This document shows positions 51,557 to 59,519 of a stretch of DNA of 64,000 bases, one piece after another. Both the position numbers and the translations under genes were made by a program. This DNA comes from Streptomyces sp. CB02980. Its GTDB lineage: Bacteria > Actinomycetota > Actinomycetes > Streptomycetales > Streptomycetaceae. Position 1 is the first letter of the stretch. Each line of letters begins with the position of its first letter. The stretch spans positions 19,420 through 83,419 of the forward strand of contig NZ_JACSCH020000029.1 of assembly GCF_014451325.2 (NCBI RefSeq), written 5' to 3'. Below the pieces are notes generated by a model. That model was not told the origin of the DNA. It ran no database searches and saw only the letters and a program-made list of their open reading frames with translations.

Positions 51557-51599
51557 AACGTATGGCACGCCGTGTCACGTGACAAGGCACTGCGTGCCA
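51557..51599 (-). promoter_or_regulatory. ccr operon promoter with nested palindromes
   Basis: On the minus strand: TTGTCA (51585-51580), 17-base spacer, TACGTT (51562-51557). The -35 lies in the perfect 12-base palindrome TGTCACGTGACA (51573-51584), which is itself flanked by TGGCACGC (51563-51570) and GCGTGCCA (51592-51599), an 8-base inverted repeat. This is a strong candidate operator for repression of the pathway, possibly by the adjacent TetR protein. Confidence 0.6.
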
Positions 51600-51668
51600 A
51601 CAATTTCACTCATATGCAATCTGCCGGTCACATGTGAGCGATGATCGATCGAATCGCAGGTCAAAACG

Positions 51669-51703
51669 GACGAAGACCGCCCCGGAGAGGGGCGGCCTTC
51701 GTC
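51669..51703 (-). terminator. terminator of the TetR gene
   Basis: 15-base arms GACGAAGACCGCCCC and GGGGCGGCCTTCGTC with one mismatch and a five-base loop, 51 bases after the TetR stop on the minus strand. Confidence 0.8.
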
Positions 51704-51753
51704 GTGAGGAGTGCGGTGGAGTCGGGTCGGACTCCGGTGGGGTCGGACCCCGG

Positions 51754-52584
51754 TCAGCTCTTCGTGAGCGCCTGCTGGATCGTGCGCATGACCTCGTCGA
51801 GCGGAGCGTCCGTCCGGGCCACGGCGACCACCACGTCACCCGTGGTGGAGGCCCGCACGGCCGGGGCCGGCTCGGTGGTCCCCGGGGAGGACGAGGAGGG
51901 GGCCGGGCGGCCCGCGCCTATGCCCGAGCCGAAGGTCTCCCGGACGATGGCGAAGGCGTGGTCCAGCTGGCTCTCCACATCGCCCTGCCCGCCCGCCCGC
52001 AGCCAGCGGCGCAGGACGTGGTTGTGGGCCGTGACGACCGCGGAGGCCGCCACCTCGGCGAGCAGCGGGTCGTCGTTGCCGACGTGGTGGTCGCGCTCGT
52101 CGAAGTGGCCGAGCAGATAGCGGGTGAACAGCCGCTCGTAGCGGGCCACCGAGGCGATCTCCCGTTCCCGCAGGGTCGGCACCTCGCGGGTGAGCCGGTA
52201 GCGCTCCACGGAGACCGCGGGGGAGCCCGCGTACATCTTCATGACTTCCTTGATGCCCCGGCACACCGTGTCGAGCGGGTGCTCGTGCGGCGGGGCCGCG
52301 TTCAGCACCGCCTCCGCCCGCACCAGGGTGTCGTCGTGATCAGGGAAGATCGCCTCTTCCTTGGAGCGGAAGTGCCGGAAGAACGTCCGTCGTGCGACCC
52401 CGGCCCGGGCGGCGATCTCGTCGACCGTCGTGGCCTCGTACCCCTTGCTCGCGAAGAGCTCCATCGCGGCCGTGGCGAGCTCCCGGCGCATCTTGAGCCG
52501 CTGCGCGGCGGCACGAGTGCCCGCCGCGCTCTCCGGAGCGTCGGACGGGGACGTGGCACGGGGTGTCTTCGCGGCCTTGGGCAT
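51754..52584 (-). CDS. TetR-family transcriptional regulator
   Basis: 276-residue regulator. After a flexible Ala/Pro/Ser N-terminus, the DNA-binding domain spans about residues 30-80: RRELATAAMELFASKGYEATTVDEIAARAGVARRTFFRHFRSKE (helix-turn-helix TTVDEIAARAGVARRTFFRHF-type). The C-terminal domain is a helical ligand pocket; the last 50 residues are Ser/Pro-rich then TGDVVVAVARTDAPLDEVMRTI. Located between ccr and the hydroxyacyl-CoA dehydrogenase gene, all on one strand, so it plausibly senses a CoA ester or acid of this pathway and binds the ccr palindrome. Start 52584 preferred over 52602. Confidence 0.88.
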   Translation of the reverse strand: MPKAAKTPRATSPSDAPESAAGTRAAAQRLKMRRELATAAMELFASKGYEATTVDEIAARAGVARRTFFRHFRSKEEAIFPDHDDTLVRAEAVLNAAPPHEHPLDTVCRGIKEVMKMYAGSPAVSVERYRLTREVPTLREREIASVARYERLFTRYLLGHFDERDHHVGNDDPLLAEVAASAVVTAHNHVLRRWLRAGGQGDVESQLDHAFAIVRETFGSGIGAGRPAPSSSSPGTTEPAPAVRASTTGDVVVAVARTDAPLDEVMRTIQQALTKS

Positions 52585-52633
52585 GGTCCGAACGTACTGC
52601 ATCGGAGGGGGAGTGTGCCCAGGTGGGGGCGGG

Positions 52634-52669
52634 GAGCCCCCCGGGACACCGACGGTGCCCGGGGGGCTC
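52634..52669 (-). terminator. terminator of the hydroxyacyl-CoA dehydrogenase gene
   Basis: Perfect 12-bp stem GAGCCCCCCGGG/CCCGGGGGGCTC extended by an inner CACC-GAC-GGTG stem; 31 bases after the dehydrogenase stop and 50 bases before the TetR start. Confidence 0.85.
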
Positions 52670-52699
52670 AGCAGACCACCCCAGCCGGCTGCTCCCGGC

Positions 52700-54481
52700 T
52701 CAGCGTCGGGCATATTCGCGGAAGCCGCGCCCCGTCTTGCGACCCAGGCAGCCCGCCGCCACCAGGTGCTCCAGGAGCGGGGCCGGGGCCAGGCCCGGGT
52801 CCCGGAACTCACGGTGCAGCACCTGCTCGATCGCGAGCGACACGTCCAGACCGACCACGTCGAGCAGCTCGAACGGGCCCATCGGGTAGCCGCCGCCCAG
52901 CTTCATCGCGGCGTCGATGTCGTCCAGGGTCGCGTAGTGCTCCTGGACCATCTTGATCGCGTTGTTCAGGTACGGGAAGAGCAGCGCGTTCACGATGAAT
53001 CCGGCCCGGTCGCCGCAGTCCACCGGGTGCTTGCGGATCTTCGTGGTGACCTCGCGGACGGTCGCGTGGACGTCGTCGCCGGTGAGCACCGTGCGGACGA
53101 TCTCGACCAGCTTCATGGCCGGCGCCGGGTTGAAGAAGTGCATCCCGATGACGTCCTGCGGGCGCGAGGTGGCGCGCGCACAGGCCACGACCGGCAGCGA
53201 GGAGGTCGTGGTGGCGAGCACCGCGCCCGGCTTGCAGATCTTGTCGAGCCGAGCGAACAGCTCCTGCTTGATCTCCAGGTCCTCGGCGACCGCCTCCAGG
53301 GCCAGGTCCACGTCGGCGAAGGCGTCCAGCGTGCCGGCCGGGGTGATCAGGGCCAGCGTCGCGTCGCGCGCCTCGCCCGTCATCCGGCCCTTGTCGACCG
53401 AGCGGGCCAGCGACTTGGCGATCCGGGCCTTCGCCGTGTCCGCCTTCTCCTGGGAGCGGGCGGCGAGGACGACCTGGTACCCGGCCTTCGCGAAGACCTC
53501 GGCGATGCCGGAGGCCATGGTGCCCGAGCCGGCGACGCCGACCGAGCGGATCTCACGGCCACCGGCCGCTTCCGCGGAGCCCAGCGGGGTCAGCGCGTCC
53601 CGCACGACCTCGCCGGAGCCCGGCGCCTCGTACGTGTAGAAGCCGCGGCCCGACTTGCGGCCGGTCAGGCCCGCCTCGCTGAGCTGCTTGAGGATCGGGG
53701 CCGGGGCGTGCAGGCGGTCGTGGGAGTCCGCGTACATGGCCTCCAGGACCGTACGGGCCGTGTCGACGCCGATCAGGTCGAGCAGCGCCAGCGGGCCCAT
53801 CGGCAGACCGCAGCCCAGCTTCATCGCCGCGTCGATGTCCTCGCGGGAGGCGTACTTGGCCTCGTACATGGCGGCGGCCTGGTTCAGGTAGCCGAAGAGC
53901 AGCCCGTCCGCGATGAAACCGGCCCGGTCGCCGACCGCCACCGGCTCCTTGCCCAGGTCGAGGGCGAGCTGCGTGACGGCCTCGACGGCCCGCGGGTCGG
54001 TCAGCACGGAGGAGACCACCTCGACCAGCTTCATGGCCTGGACCGGGGTGAAGAAGTGCAGGCCGAGGACCCGCTCGGGGTGCGCCGAGTCGGCGGCGAG
54101 CCGGGTGACGGAGAGCGCGTTCGTGCCGGTGGCGACGATCGTGCCGGGCCGGACGATGCCGTCGAGGGCCCGGAACACCTCCTGCTTCGCCTCGTACGAC
54201 TCGGGCACGACCTCGATGACGAGGTCGGCCTCGGCGGCCGCCTGGAGGTCGGAGAAGGTACGGAAGCGGGCCAGGACGTCCTGCCGCTCCTCCTCGGTGA
54301 TCCGCTCGCGGGCCACCGCACGGGCGGTGGAGGCCTCCAGGGCGGCGACGGCCTGGGCGGCGGCGGTGTCGCTGATGTCGATGCCGATGACCTCGCGGCC
54401 GGCGCGGACGAGGACATCGGCGATACCGGTGCCCATGGTGCCGAGACCGACGACGGCGATGGTGGAGAGAGGGGTGTCCAT
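52700..54481 (-). CDS. fused tandem 3-hydroxyacyl-CoA dehydrogenase
   Basis: 593 residues made of two complete 3-hydroxybutyryl-CoA-dehydrogenase-like units in one chain. Unit 1 (about 1-285): AVVGLGTMGTGIADV, IEVVPESYEAKQEVF, LHFFTPVQ and GFIADGLLFGYLNQA. Unit 2 (about 300-593): GVAGSGTMASGIAEV, LEAVAEDLEIKQELF, MHFFNPAP with the catalytic His, and GFIVNALLFPYLNNA. Both nucleotide motifs are intact. It would reduce acetoacetyl-CoA to 3-hydroxybutyryl-CoA, which after dehydration gives crotonyl-CoA for Ccr. AGGAG precedes the ATG. Own terminator downstream. Confidence 0.92.
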   Translation of the reverse strand: MDTPLSTIAVVGLGTMGTGIADVLVRAGREVIGIDISDTAAAQAVAALEASTARAVARERITEEERQDVLARFRTFSDLQAAAEADLVIEVVPESYEAKQEVFRALDGIVRPGTIVATGTNALSVTRLAADSAHPERVLGLHFFTPVQAMKLVEVVSSVLTDPRAVEAVTQLALDLGKEPVAVGDRAGFIADGLLFGYLNQAAAMYEAKYASREDIDAAMKLGCGLPMGPLALLDLIGVDTARTVLEAMYADSHDRLHAPAPILKQLSEAGLTGRKSGRGFYTYEAPGSGEVVRDALTPLGSAEAAGGREIRSVGVAGSGTMASGIAEVFAKAGYQVVLAARSQEKADTAKARIAKSLARSVDKGRMTGEARDATLALITPAGTLDAFADVDLALEAVAEDLEIKQELFARLDKICKPGAVLATTTSSLPVVACARATSRPQDVIGMHFFNPAPAMKLVEIVRTVLTGDDVHATVREVTTKIRKHPVDCGDRAGFIVNALLFPYLNNAIKMVQEHYATLDDIDAAMKLGGGYPMGPFELLDVVGLDVSLAIEQVLHREFRDPGLAPAPLLEHLVAAGCLGRKTGRGFREYARR

Positions 54482-54784
54482 CAGGGGACTCCTGAGAGGA
54501 AGAGTGACGACTGAGGGCAGTGCGCGCACGAAAGGGCGCGGGAAAGAGCGAGGGCTCTGCCCGGAGAAAGGGCGATGCCCTGGAGGAAAAGGGGCGACGG
54601 ACTCTGTCCCGGAGCCACGTCGAAACTGCCGAACCGACAAACACCCACAACGGCTGCGTCACCAGGCCGTTGTGAGAAGCGCGGGGGGTGGCCCGCTCAC
54701 CTGAGACTAACCGGCCGGTAACGAGCGCGCCAGTCCCGGGAAGTTGAGGAAAATGTGATCTGGATCGCGGATAGGCTCGGATTC
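54482..54784. other. 303-base divergent promoter region
   Basis: Between the hydroxyacyl-CoA dehydrogenase (minus) and the HEAT protein gene (plus). The part near the dehydrogenase is purine-rich on the plus strand and carries its RBS (AGGAG on the minus strand). TAGGCT (54772-54777) ends 7 bases before the HEAT gene ATG. No convincing small gene or other motif. Confidence 0.45.
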
Positions 54785-55387
54785 ATGGAATACGCCGAGG
54801 ATCCGGAATTCTGCTCGATGATCGATCGATTGCGGGACGAGATCGAGAATGACTCCGGAACCGTTCCGGCGGCATTCGAACAGCTCGCGGAAACCACCGA
54901 TCCCGAGGAACTGCACCACGTCCTCACCGCCCCCGGACAGCCCCTCTGGGCCCGAGAGATCGCCGCCTACGCCCTCGGCGTCACGGGCGACCCCCGCGCC
55001 TTCGAGGCCCTGGTGCTCCTCCTCAACCATCGCGACCCGGAGCGCTGTGTCACCGCCGCCCACGCCCTGACCCGGCTCGGCGACCCCCGCACCGCCCGCG
55101 CGGCCGCCGCCCTCGCCACCAACGAACTCCGCGTCGCCTACGCCCTGCTGCCGATCCGGCTGCTCGCCGCCCTCCGCGCCCCCGAGTCCGTACCCTCGCT
55201 GATCACCGTCCTCGAACGGCGCCTGCCCGCCGACGACCCCCACTGGCGGGTCGGCCTCGCCTGCGTCGAGGGCCTGGGCGCCCTCGGCGACCCCCGGGCC
55301 CGCCCCGCTCTGGAGGCAGCGCTCCCGCACCCCCGGCTCGGCGCCGCCGCGGAAGCGTCACTGGGCCGACTCGGCACCACCCACTGA
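54785..55387 (+). CDS. HEAT-repeat protein
   Basis: 200-residue soluble protein. An N-terminal segment (MEYAEDPEFCSMIDRLRDEI) leads into about four HEAT/PBS-lyase-type repeats: WAREIAAYALGVTGDPRAFEALVLLL, CVTAAHALTRLGDPRTARAAAAL, VPSLITVLERRLPADDPHWRVGLACVEGLGALGDPRARPALEAAL. Such repeats make a protein-binding solenoid. ATG 54785 chosen because TAGGCT ends 7 bases before it (leaderless); GTG 54755 lies upstream of that hexamer. Partner unknown. Overlaps the convergent RidA gene by 30 bases. Confidence 0.8.
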   Translation: MEYAEDPEFCSMIDRLRDEIENDSGTVPAAFEQLAETTDPEELHHVLTAPGQPLWAREIAAYALGVTGDPRAFEALVLLLNHRDPERCVTAAHALTRLGDPRTARAAAALATNELRVAYALLPIRLLAALRAPESVPSLITVLERRLPADDPHWRVGLACVEGLGALGDPRARPALEAALPHPRLGAAAEASLGRLGTTH

Positions 55388-55834
55388 GCGGAGAAGCGGG
55401 CGGGCCGCACCGTCGGCCCCGGACTCCGGACCCCGCTCCGGCACCAGGGCGAACGCCTCGATCTCCACGAGCAGTTCCGGGCGGACCAGCGCCGACACCT
55501 GGACCGCCGAGCTCGCCGGCAGTGGCGCCCCCGCGAAATGGGCGTCCCTGGCCTCCCGTACGGCCGGGAGATGGGCGACGTCCGTGACGAAGTACGTCAG
55601 CTTCACCACGTCCTGGAACCCGGCGCCCGCCGCCGCGAGGCAGCGGTCCAGGTTCGCGAAGACCTGACGCGCCTGCGCCACCGCGTCACCCTCCCCGACC
55701 ACGGCGCCCGAGTCGTCGAACGCGCACTGGCCGGATATCGCGACGAAGCGGCCCGTCCCCCAGACGACATGGCTGTACTGCGGGCTGGCGGCGATCCCGT
55801 CGGGAGCGGGTACGTGGGTCAGATGACTCGTCAT
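55358..55834 (-). CDS. RidA-family (YjgF/YER057c) protein
   Basis: 158-residue protein of the reactive enamine/imine deaminase fold. Residues 1-130 match the family (VVWGTGRFVAISGQCAFDDSGAVVGEGDAVAQARQVFANLDRCLAAAGAGFQDVVKLTYFVTD, then RPELLVEIEAFALVP). The catalytic Arg of canonical RidA (position 105 in the R-P-E-L-L context) is in VRPELLVEIEA. A 28-residue non-conserved tail follows. Forms trimers in known members. Stand-alone gene, start 55834. Confidence 0.85.
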   Translation of the reverse strand: MTSHLTHVPAPDGIAASPQYSHVVWGTGRFVAISGQCAFDDSGAVVGEGDAVAQARQVFANLDRCLAAAGAGFQDVVKLTYFVTDVAHLPAVREARDAHFAGAPLPASSAVQVSALVRPELLVEIEAFALVPERGPESGADGAARPLLRSVGGAESAQ

Positions 55835-55863
55835 GCCCCACATCCTCGCCCACGGCACTGACA

Positions 55864-55891
55864 ATGCCCGCGCCCCATGGGGCGCGGGCAT
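55864..55891 (-). terminator. perfect palindromic terminator after the peptidase gene
   Basis: Perfect 28-base palindrome, 14-base arms ATGCCCGCGCCCCA, 58 bases after the peptidase stop on the minus strand and 29 bases before the RidA start. A second GGCGGG/CCCGCC hairpin lies at about 55919-55940. Confidence 0.8.
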
Positions 55892-55949
55892 GGTGGGCGG
55901 GCCTTCCGGCAGGCCTGCCGGCGGGTTTCGCCCGCCGCTGCGACCGGCG

Positions 55950-57542
55950 TCAGCGCACGTGGCCGAGGAACCCGTGCAGCGCGCCGCCCGCGGATTCGGC
56001 CGCGGTCGGGGCGGTCCGGGTCGCCGGCTCGGGCTTCGGCTCGGGCAGCGCCGCGCAGGCCGCGTCCACCTCGGCGTCGCCCTCGGCGCGCGGGACCTCG
56101 CCCGTGGCGAGGTAGGTGGACAGGTGCTCGTCCATGCACGCGTTCCCGCCGAGGGTCACGCCGTGGTTCCCGCCGCCCTCCTCCACGACCAGGCTGGAGC
56201 CGCGCATCAGCCGGTGCAGGGCGACCCCGCCCTCGTACGGCGTCGCCGCGTCGTCCGTGGCCTGGAGGATGAGGACCGGCGGCACCTGGTCGTTGCCGAC
56301 CTCCGGCGGCGTCAGCGACTCCACCGGCCAGAACGCGCACGGCGCGTTGTACCAGGCGTTGTTCCAGGTGGAGAAGGGTGCCTTGGCGTGCACGTCCCAG
56401 TTGTCCTTGCGCCAGACGCTCCAGTCACGGGGCCAGGCAGCGTCCCGGCACTGCACGCTCGTGTAGACCGAGTAGCCGTTGTCGGCGGCCGCGTCGGCCT
56501 CGCCGTACCGCTCGTACGCCTCCGTGAGCGGCACCGCGTTCGCGTCGTTGACGTACGCGGCGAACGCCTTCGCCAGACGGGGCCAGTAGCCGTTGTAGTA
56601 CCCGCCGGGCAGATAGGTGTCCTCCAGCTCGCCCGGTCCGACCTTGCCGCCGGCCGGCTTCGCGCGCAGCGCGTCGCGCATCCGGTACCAGGCCGCCTCG
56701 ACCGCCGCCGGGTCGGCGCCCAGCTTGTACACGGAGTCCTGCTTGGCCACCCAGGCCATGAAGTCCTTGTGCCGGGTGTCGAAGGCGTAGTCCTGCGCGA
56801 TGTTGTCCTCGTACCAGACGCCGTGCGGGTTCACGACGGAGTCCAGCGCCATCCGCCGCACCCGGTCCGGGTGGAGCCGCGCGTACACGGTCCCCAGATA
56901 GGTGCCGTACGAGTAGCCGAGGTAGTTGATCTTCTGGGCGCCGAGCGCGCGCCGGATGACGTCCATGTCCCGGGCGGTGCTCACGGTGTCGATGTACGGC
57001 AGCACGTCCGCGTACTTCTTGCCGCAGGCCGCGGCGAAGGCCTGCGCCCGCTCGATCGCGAGCCGCTCGGCGGCGGCGTCGCCCGGCACCGAGTCCGGGC
57101 GGACCGGGGCGAAGTGTCCGGGCCGGCAGTCGAGCGCGGGCTCGCTCTTGCCGACCCCGCGCGGGTCGAAGCCGATCACGTCGTACTCGGCGGCCACCTT
57201 CGGAGGCAGCGAGGACGCGACGTACCCGGCCATGCCGCGGCCGCTGCCGCCGGGCCCGCCCGGATTCACGAGCAGCGGCCCCTGGAAGGTCTTCGCGGTG
57301 TGCGGGATCCGGGTGAGGGCGAGCGTGACGGTCCGGCCGGCCGGGTCGTCGTGGTTGAGCGGCACCCTGAGGGTGGCGCACTGGAGCTTCGGATACGCCT
57401 CGGTGGCACAGCCGGTCCAGGCGAGCGTGGGGAAGGGACGGGGGGCCGGTTCACCGGCGCCCGCGGGGGCGGCGGGCAGGACGGTGACCGTCCCGGCGAC
57501 CAGCGCTCCTGCGGCGATCAGCATTCCTGCGCGTGGGGTCAT
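55950..57542 (-). CDS. secreted tripeptidyl-aminopeptidase-like alpha/beta hydrolase
   Basis: 530-residue exported serine peptidase of the Streptomyces SlpD/Tap type (S33). Signal peptide about 1-30 (hydrophobic core then AGAGE). Oxyanion motif NPGGPGGSG (93-101); DVIGFDPRGVGKSEP; nucleophile Ser211 (LGYSYGTYLG); Asp430 or Asp431 (ILQATDDAATP); His460 (GGNHGVTLG). The C-terminal TAP-like domain ends with a Pro/Glu-rich tail. It removes N-terminal tripeptides or similar in known relatives. Stand-alone gene with its own terminator. Confidence 0.9.
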   Translation of the reverse strand: MTPRAGMLIAAGALVAGTVTVLPAAPAGAGEPAPRPFPTLAWTGCATEAYPKLQCATLRVPLNHDDPAGRTVTLALTRIPHTAKTFQGPLLVNPGGPGGSGRGMAGYVASSLPPKVAAEYDVIGFDPRGVGKSEPALDCRPGHFAPVRPDSVPGDAAAERLAIERAQAFAAACGKKYADVLPYIDTVSTARDMDVIRRALGAQKINYLGYSYGTYLGTVYARLHPDRVRRMALDSVVNPHGVWYEDNIAQDYAFDTRHKDFMAWVAKQDSVYKLGADPAAVEAAWYRMRDALRAKPAGGKVGPGELEDTYLPGGYYNGYWPRLAKAFAAYVNDANAVPLTEAYERYGEADAAADNGYSVYTSVQCRDAAWPRDWSVWRKDNWDVHAKAPFSTWNNAWYNAPCAFWPVESLTPPEVGNDQVPPVLILQATDDAATPYEGGVALHRLMRGSSLVVEEGGGNHGVTLGGNACMDEHLSTYLATGEVPRAEGDAEVDAACAALPEPKPEPATRTAPTAAESAGGALHGFLGHVR

Positions 57543-57658
57543 AGGGCGTTTGTGTCCCGAACCGGAGTGGAGAGGACCTGTTTCGCCGAGAGTTGACCCG
57601 AACGGAGGCGGATCCGACGGCGTGTCAGGTGACCGGTCCGATGATCGGAGGAGCGTGC

Positions 57659-58690
57659 TCAGAGGAGGGTGAGCTGCTCGGGGGCGGCCGCGAGGGACGG
57701 TTCCTCCGGTACGGGTGTCCGGCGCGTCGTGCCCCGGTGTGCGGGGCCGATGCCGAACTCGGCGGCCAGCTCGTGCACCTGACGGGTGATCCGGCGCTGG
57801 TACCACGTGGGCGCGTAGGCCCCGTCCGCGTACATCCGCTCGTACCGCCGCACCAGGCCGGGGTGGTGGCGCCGCAGCCACTGCATGAACCACTCGCGGG
57901 CGCCCGGCCGCAGATGCAGCACGAGCGGGGTGACCGAACTCGCCCCGGCCTCGGCGATCGCGCGGACCGTGTCGCGCAGCTGCTCGGGCCGGTCGCCGAG
58001 GAAGGGCACCACGGGAGCCATCAGGACTCCGCAGTCGATGCCGTGCGCGCCGAGCGTCCGGACCACGTCGAGCCGGCGCTGCGGGGAGGGGGTGCCGGGC
58101 TCGATGGTGCGCCACAGCTCCTGGTCGGTGAAGCCGACGGAGACGGAGATGCCGACCTCGGTGACCCGGGCGGCCTGGGTGAGCAGCTCCAGGTCGCGCA
58201 GGATCAGCGTGCCCTTGGTGAGGATCGAGAAGGGGTTGGCGTGGTCCCGCAGGGCGGTGAGGATGCCCGGCATCAGGGCGTACCGGCCCTCCGCCCGCTG
58301 ATAGCAGTCGACGTTGGTGCCCATCGCGATGTGCGCGCCCTGCCAGCGGGCGGAGGCGAGCTGGCGGGCCAGGAGCTCCGGAGCGTTGATCTTGACGACG
58401 ATCTGGGAGTCGAAGCCGAGCCCGGTGTCGAGGTCGAGATAGCTGTGGGTCTTGCGGGCGAAGCAGTAGACACACGCGTGCGTGCACCCCCGGTACGGGT
58501 TGACCGTCCACTCGAACGGCATCCGGGAGGCGCCGGGCACCCGGTTGAGGATCGAGCGGGCCCGCACCTCGTGGAAGGTGATGCCCCGGAACTCGGGGGT
58601 GTCGAAGGTCCGGGTGGTCACCGCGTCCGTACCGAACAGGGCGATGTCGGCGGGAGCGGCGGGGGTGTCGCCCAGATTGTCCCAGCGCAT
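57659..58690 (-). CDS. radical SAM protein, Rv2578c/SPL-like family
   Basis: 343-residue iron-sulfur enzyme. Cluster motif Cys69-x3-Cys73-x2-Cys76 (YRGCTHACVYCFAR) follows the conserved WTVNPYRG block. Later: VVKINAPELLARQL, GTNVDCYQRAEGRYALMPGIL and SILTKGTLILRDLELL, all typical of the Rv2578c family, which is related to spore photoproduct lyase. Function in DNA repair or another reaction is not established. RBS GAGGAGG before the ATG. The promoter region has a perfect SOS-box core (58735-58746). Confidence 0.9.
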   Translation of the reverse strand: MRWDNLGDTPAAPADIALFGTDAVTTRTFDTPEFRGITFHEVRARSILNRVPGASRMPFEWTVNPYRGCTHACVYCFARKTHSYLDLDTGLGFDSQIVVKINAPELLARQLASARWQGAHIAMGTNVDCYQRAEGRYALMPGILTALRDHANPFSILTKGTLILRDLELLTQAARVTEVGISVSVGFTDQELWRTIEPGTPSPQRRLDVVRTLGAHGIDCGVLMAPVVPFLGDRPEQLRDTVRAIAEAGASSVTPLVLHLRPGAREWFMQWLRRHHPGLVRRYERMYADGAYAPTWYQRRITRQVHELAAEFGIGPAHRGTTRRTPVPEEPSLAAAPEQLTLL

Positions 58691-58728
58691 GGGCGCCTCC
58701 TCGATGGCTCTGCGTCGACCGTTCGCTA

Positions 58729-58746
58729 AGAATAGAACACCTGTTC
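58729..58746 (-). promoter_or_regulatory. SOS/LexA-box-like site over the radical SAM gene promoter
   Basis: GAAC-ACCT-GTTC (58735-58746) matches the actinobacterial/Bacillus LexA core GAAC-N4-GTTC. On the minus strand TATTCT (58734-58729) follows directly and would be the -10 for the gene starting at 58690, so LexA binding would block it. Confidence 0.55.
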
Positions 58747-58837
58747 CCTTGATCGTTGCAACCCGGATTTCGCACCCCGGAGCCCACGTGGTTCTCTAGG
58801 CCCACACCCCTGAGGAACCACGAGCTGGAGGAAGTCA

Positions 58838-59281
58838 ATGGCGCAGGTCGAGGCCACCACGGAACGGATCATCGCCGCCGACGCGGAGAAGGTGTTCGAC
58901 GCGCTGGCCGACTACAGCGGCACGCGCGCGAAGCTGCTCCCCGAGCACTTCAGCGAGTACGAGGTGCGCGAGGGCGGCGACGGCGAGGGCACCCTCGTCC
59001 ACTGGAAGCTGCAGGCCACGAGCAAGCGCGTCCGCGACTGCCTCCTGGAGGTCACCGAGCCCACCGACGGGCAGCTCGTCGAGAAGGACCGCAACTCCTC
59101 CATGGTCACCACCTGGCTCGTGACCCCCGCAGGCGAGGGCAAGTCCCGCGCCGTCGTCACCACCGTCTGGGACGGCGCCGGCGGCGTCGGCGGCTTCTTC
59201 GAGCGCACCTTCGCGCCCAAGGGCCTCGGCCGGATCTACGACGCCGTTCTCGCCAAGCTGGCGGACGAGGTCGAGAAGTAA
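58838..59281 (+). CDS. SRPBCC (START-like) family protein
   Basis: 147-residue helix-grip-fold protein. Starts MAQVEATTERIIAADAEKVFDALADYSGTRAKLLPEHFSEYEV and includes TLVHWKLQATSKRVRDCLLEVTEP and SRAVVTTVWDGAGGVGGFFERTFAPKGLGRIY, a hydrophobic-ligand pocket fold of the polyketide-cyclase/dehydrase superfamily. GGAGGAAG precedes the ATG. No cyclase partner nearby; likely binds a lipid or other hydrophobic ligand. A hairpin follows at 59331. Confidence 0.88.
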   Translation: MAQVEATTERIIAADAEKVFDALADYSGTRAKLLPEHFSEYEVREGGDGEGTLVHWKLQATSKRVRDCLLEVTEPTDGQLVEKDRNSSMVTTWLVTPAGEGKSRAVVTTVWDGAGGVGGFFERTFAPKGLGRIYDAVLAKLADEVEK

Positions 59282-59330
59282 CGCCCGGAGCGTTCACCGA
59301 TTCGAGTGGATCGCCCGCACCCCCGTAACG

Positions 59331-59354
59331 GCGCCCCCTGTGCGCCGGGGGCGC
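59331..59354 (+). terminator. hairpin after the SRPBCC gene
   Basis: GCGCCCCC and GGGGGCGC, 8-bp stem with an 8-base loop, 49 bases after the SRPBCC stop. Confidence 0.6.
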
Positions 59355-59519
59355 GGGCCCCCTCGTAAACGCGCTGATGAGCGACCCAAGTGCGCCGTAC
59401 CGCAGGGCCGTTCGCGACTCCGGACGTCACTGACCTCCCGTACCGCCCGACTTGCTCCCCCTTCGTGCCCAATGCGAAGAATGGCGCGGCGCAGACGCCG
59501 TGACGAGGGGAGCAGGTAC

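Larger units (their letters stand above)
51329..51753. other. 425-base region between ccr and the TetR gene
   Basis: Contains, from right to left, the TetR terminator (51669-51703), the ccr promoter with nested palindromes (51557-51599) and a leader of about 220 bases before ccr. The leader has one clear hairpin near the RBS (GCGTCCT-GAGGGG-AGGACGC, 51350-51369). No coding frame convinces. Confidence 0.6.

Noticed and set aside
51325..51609. Possible short peptide in the ccr leader
   Set aside because: The frame starts upstream of the predicted transcription start and has no ribosome binding site or codon bias.
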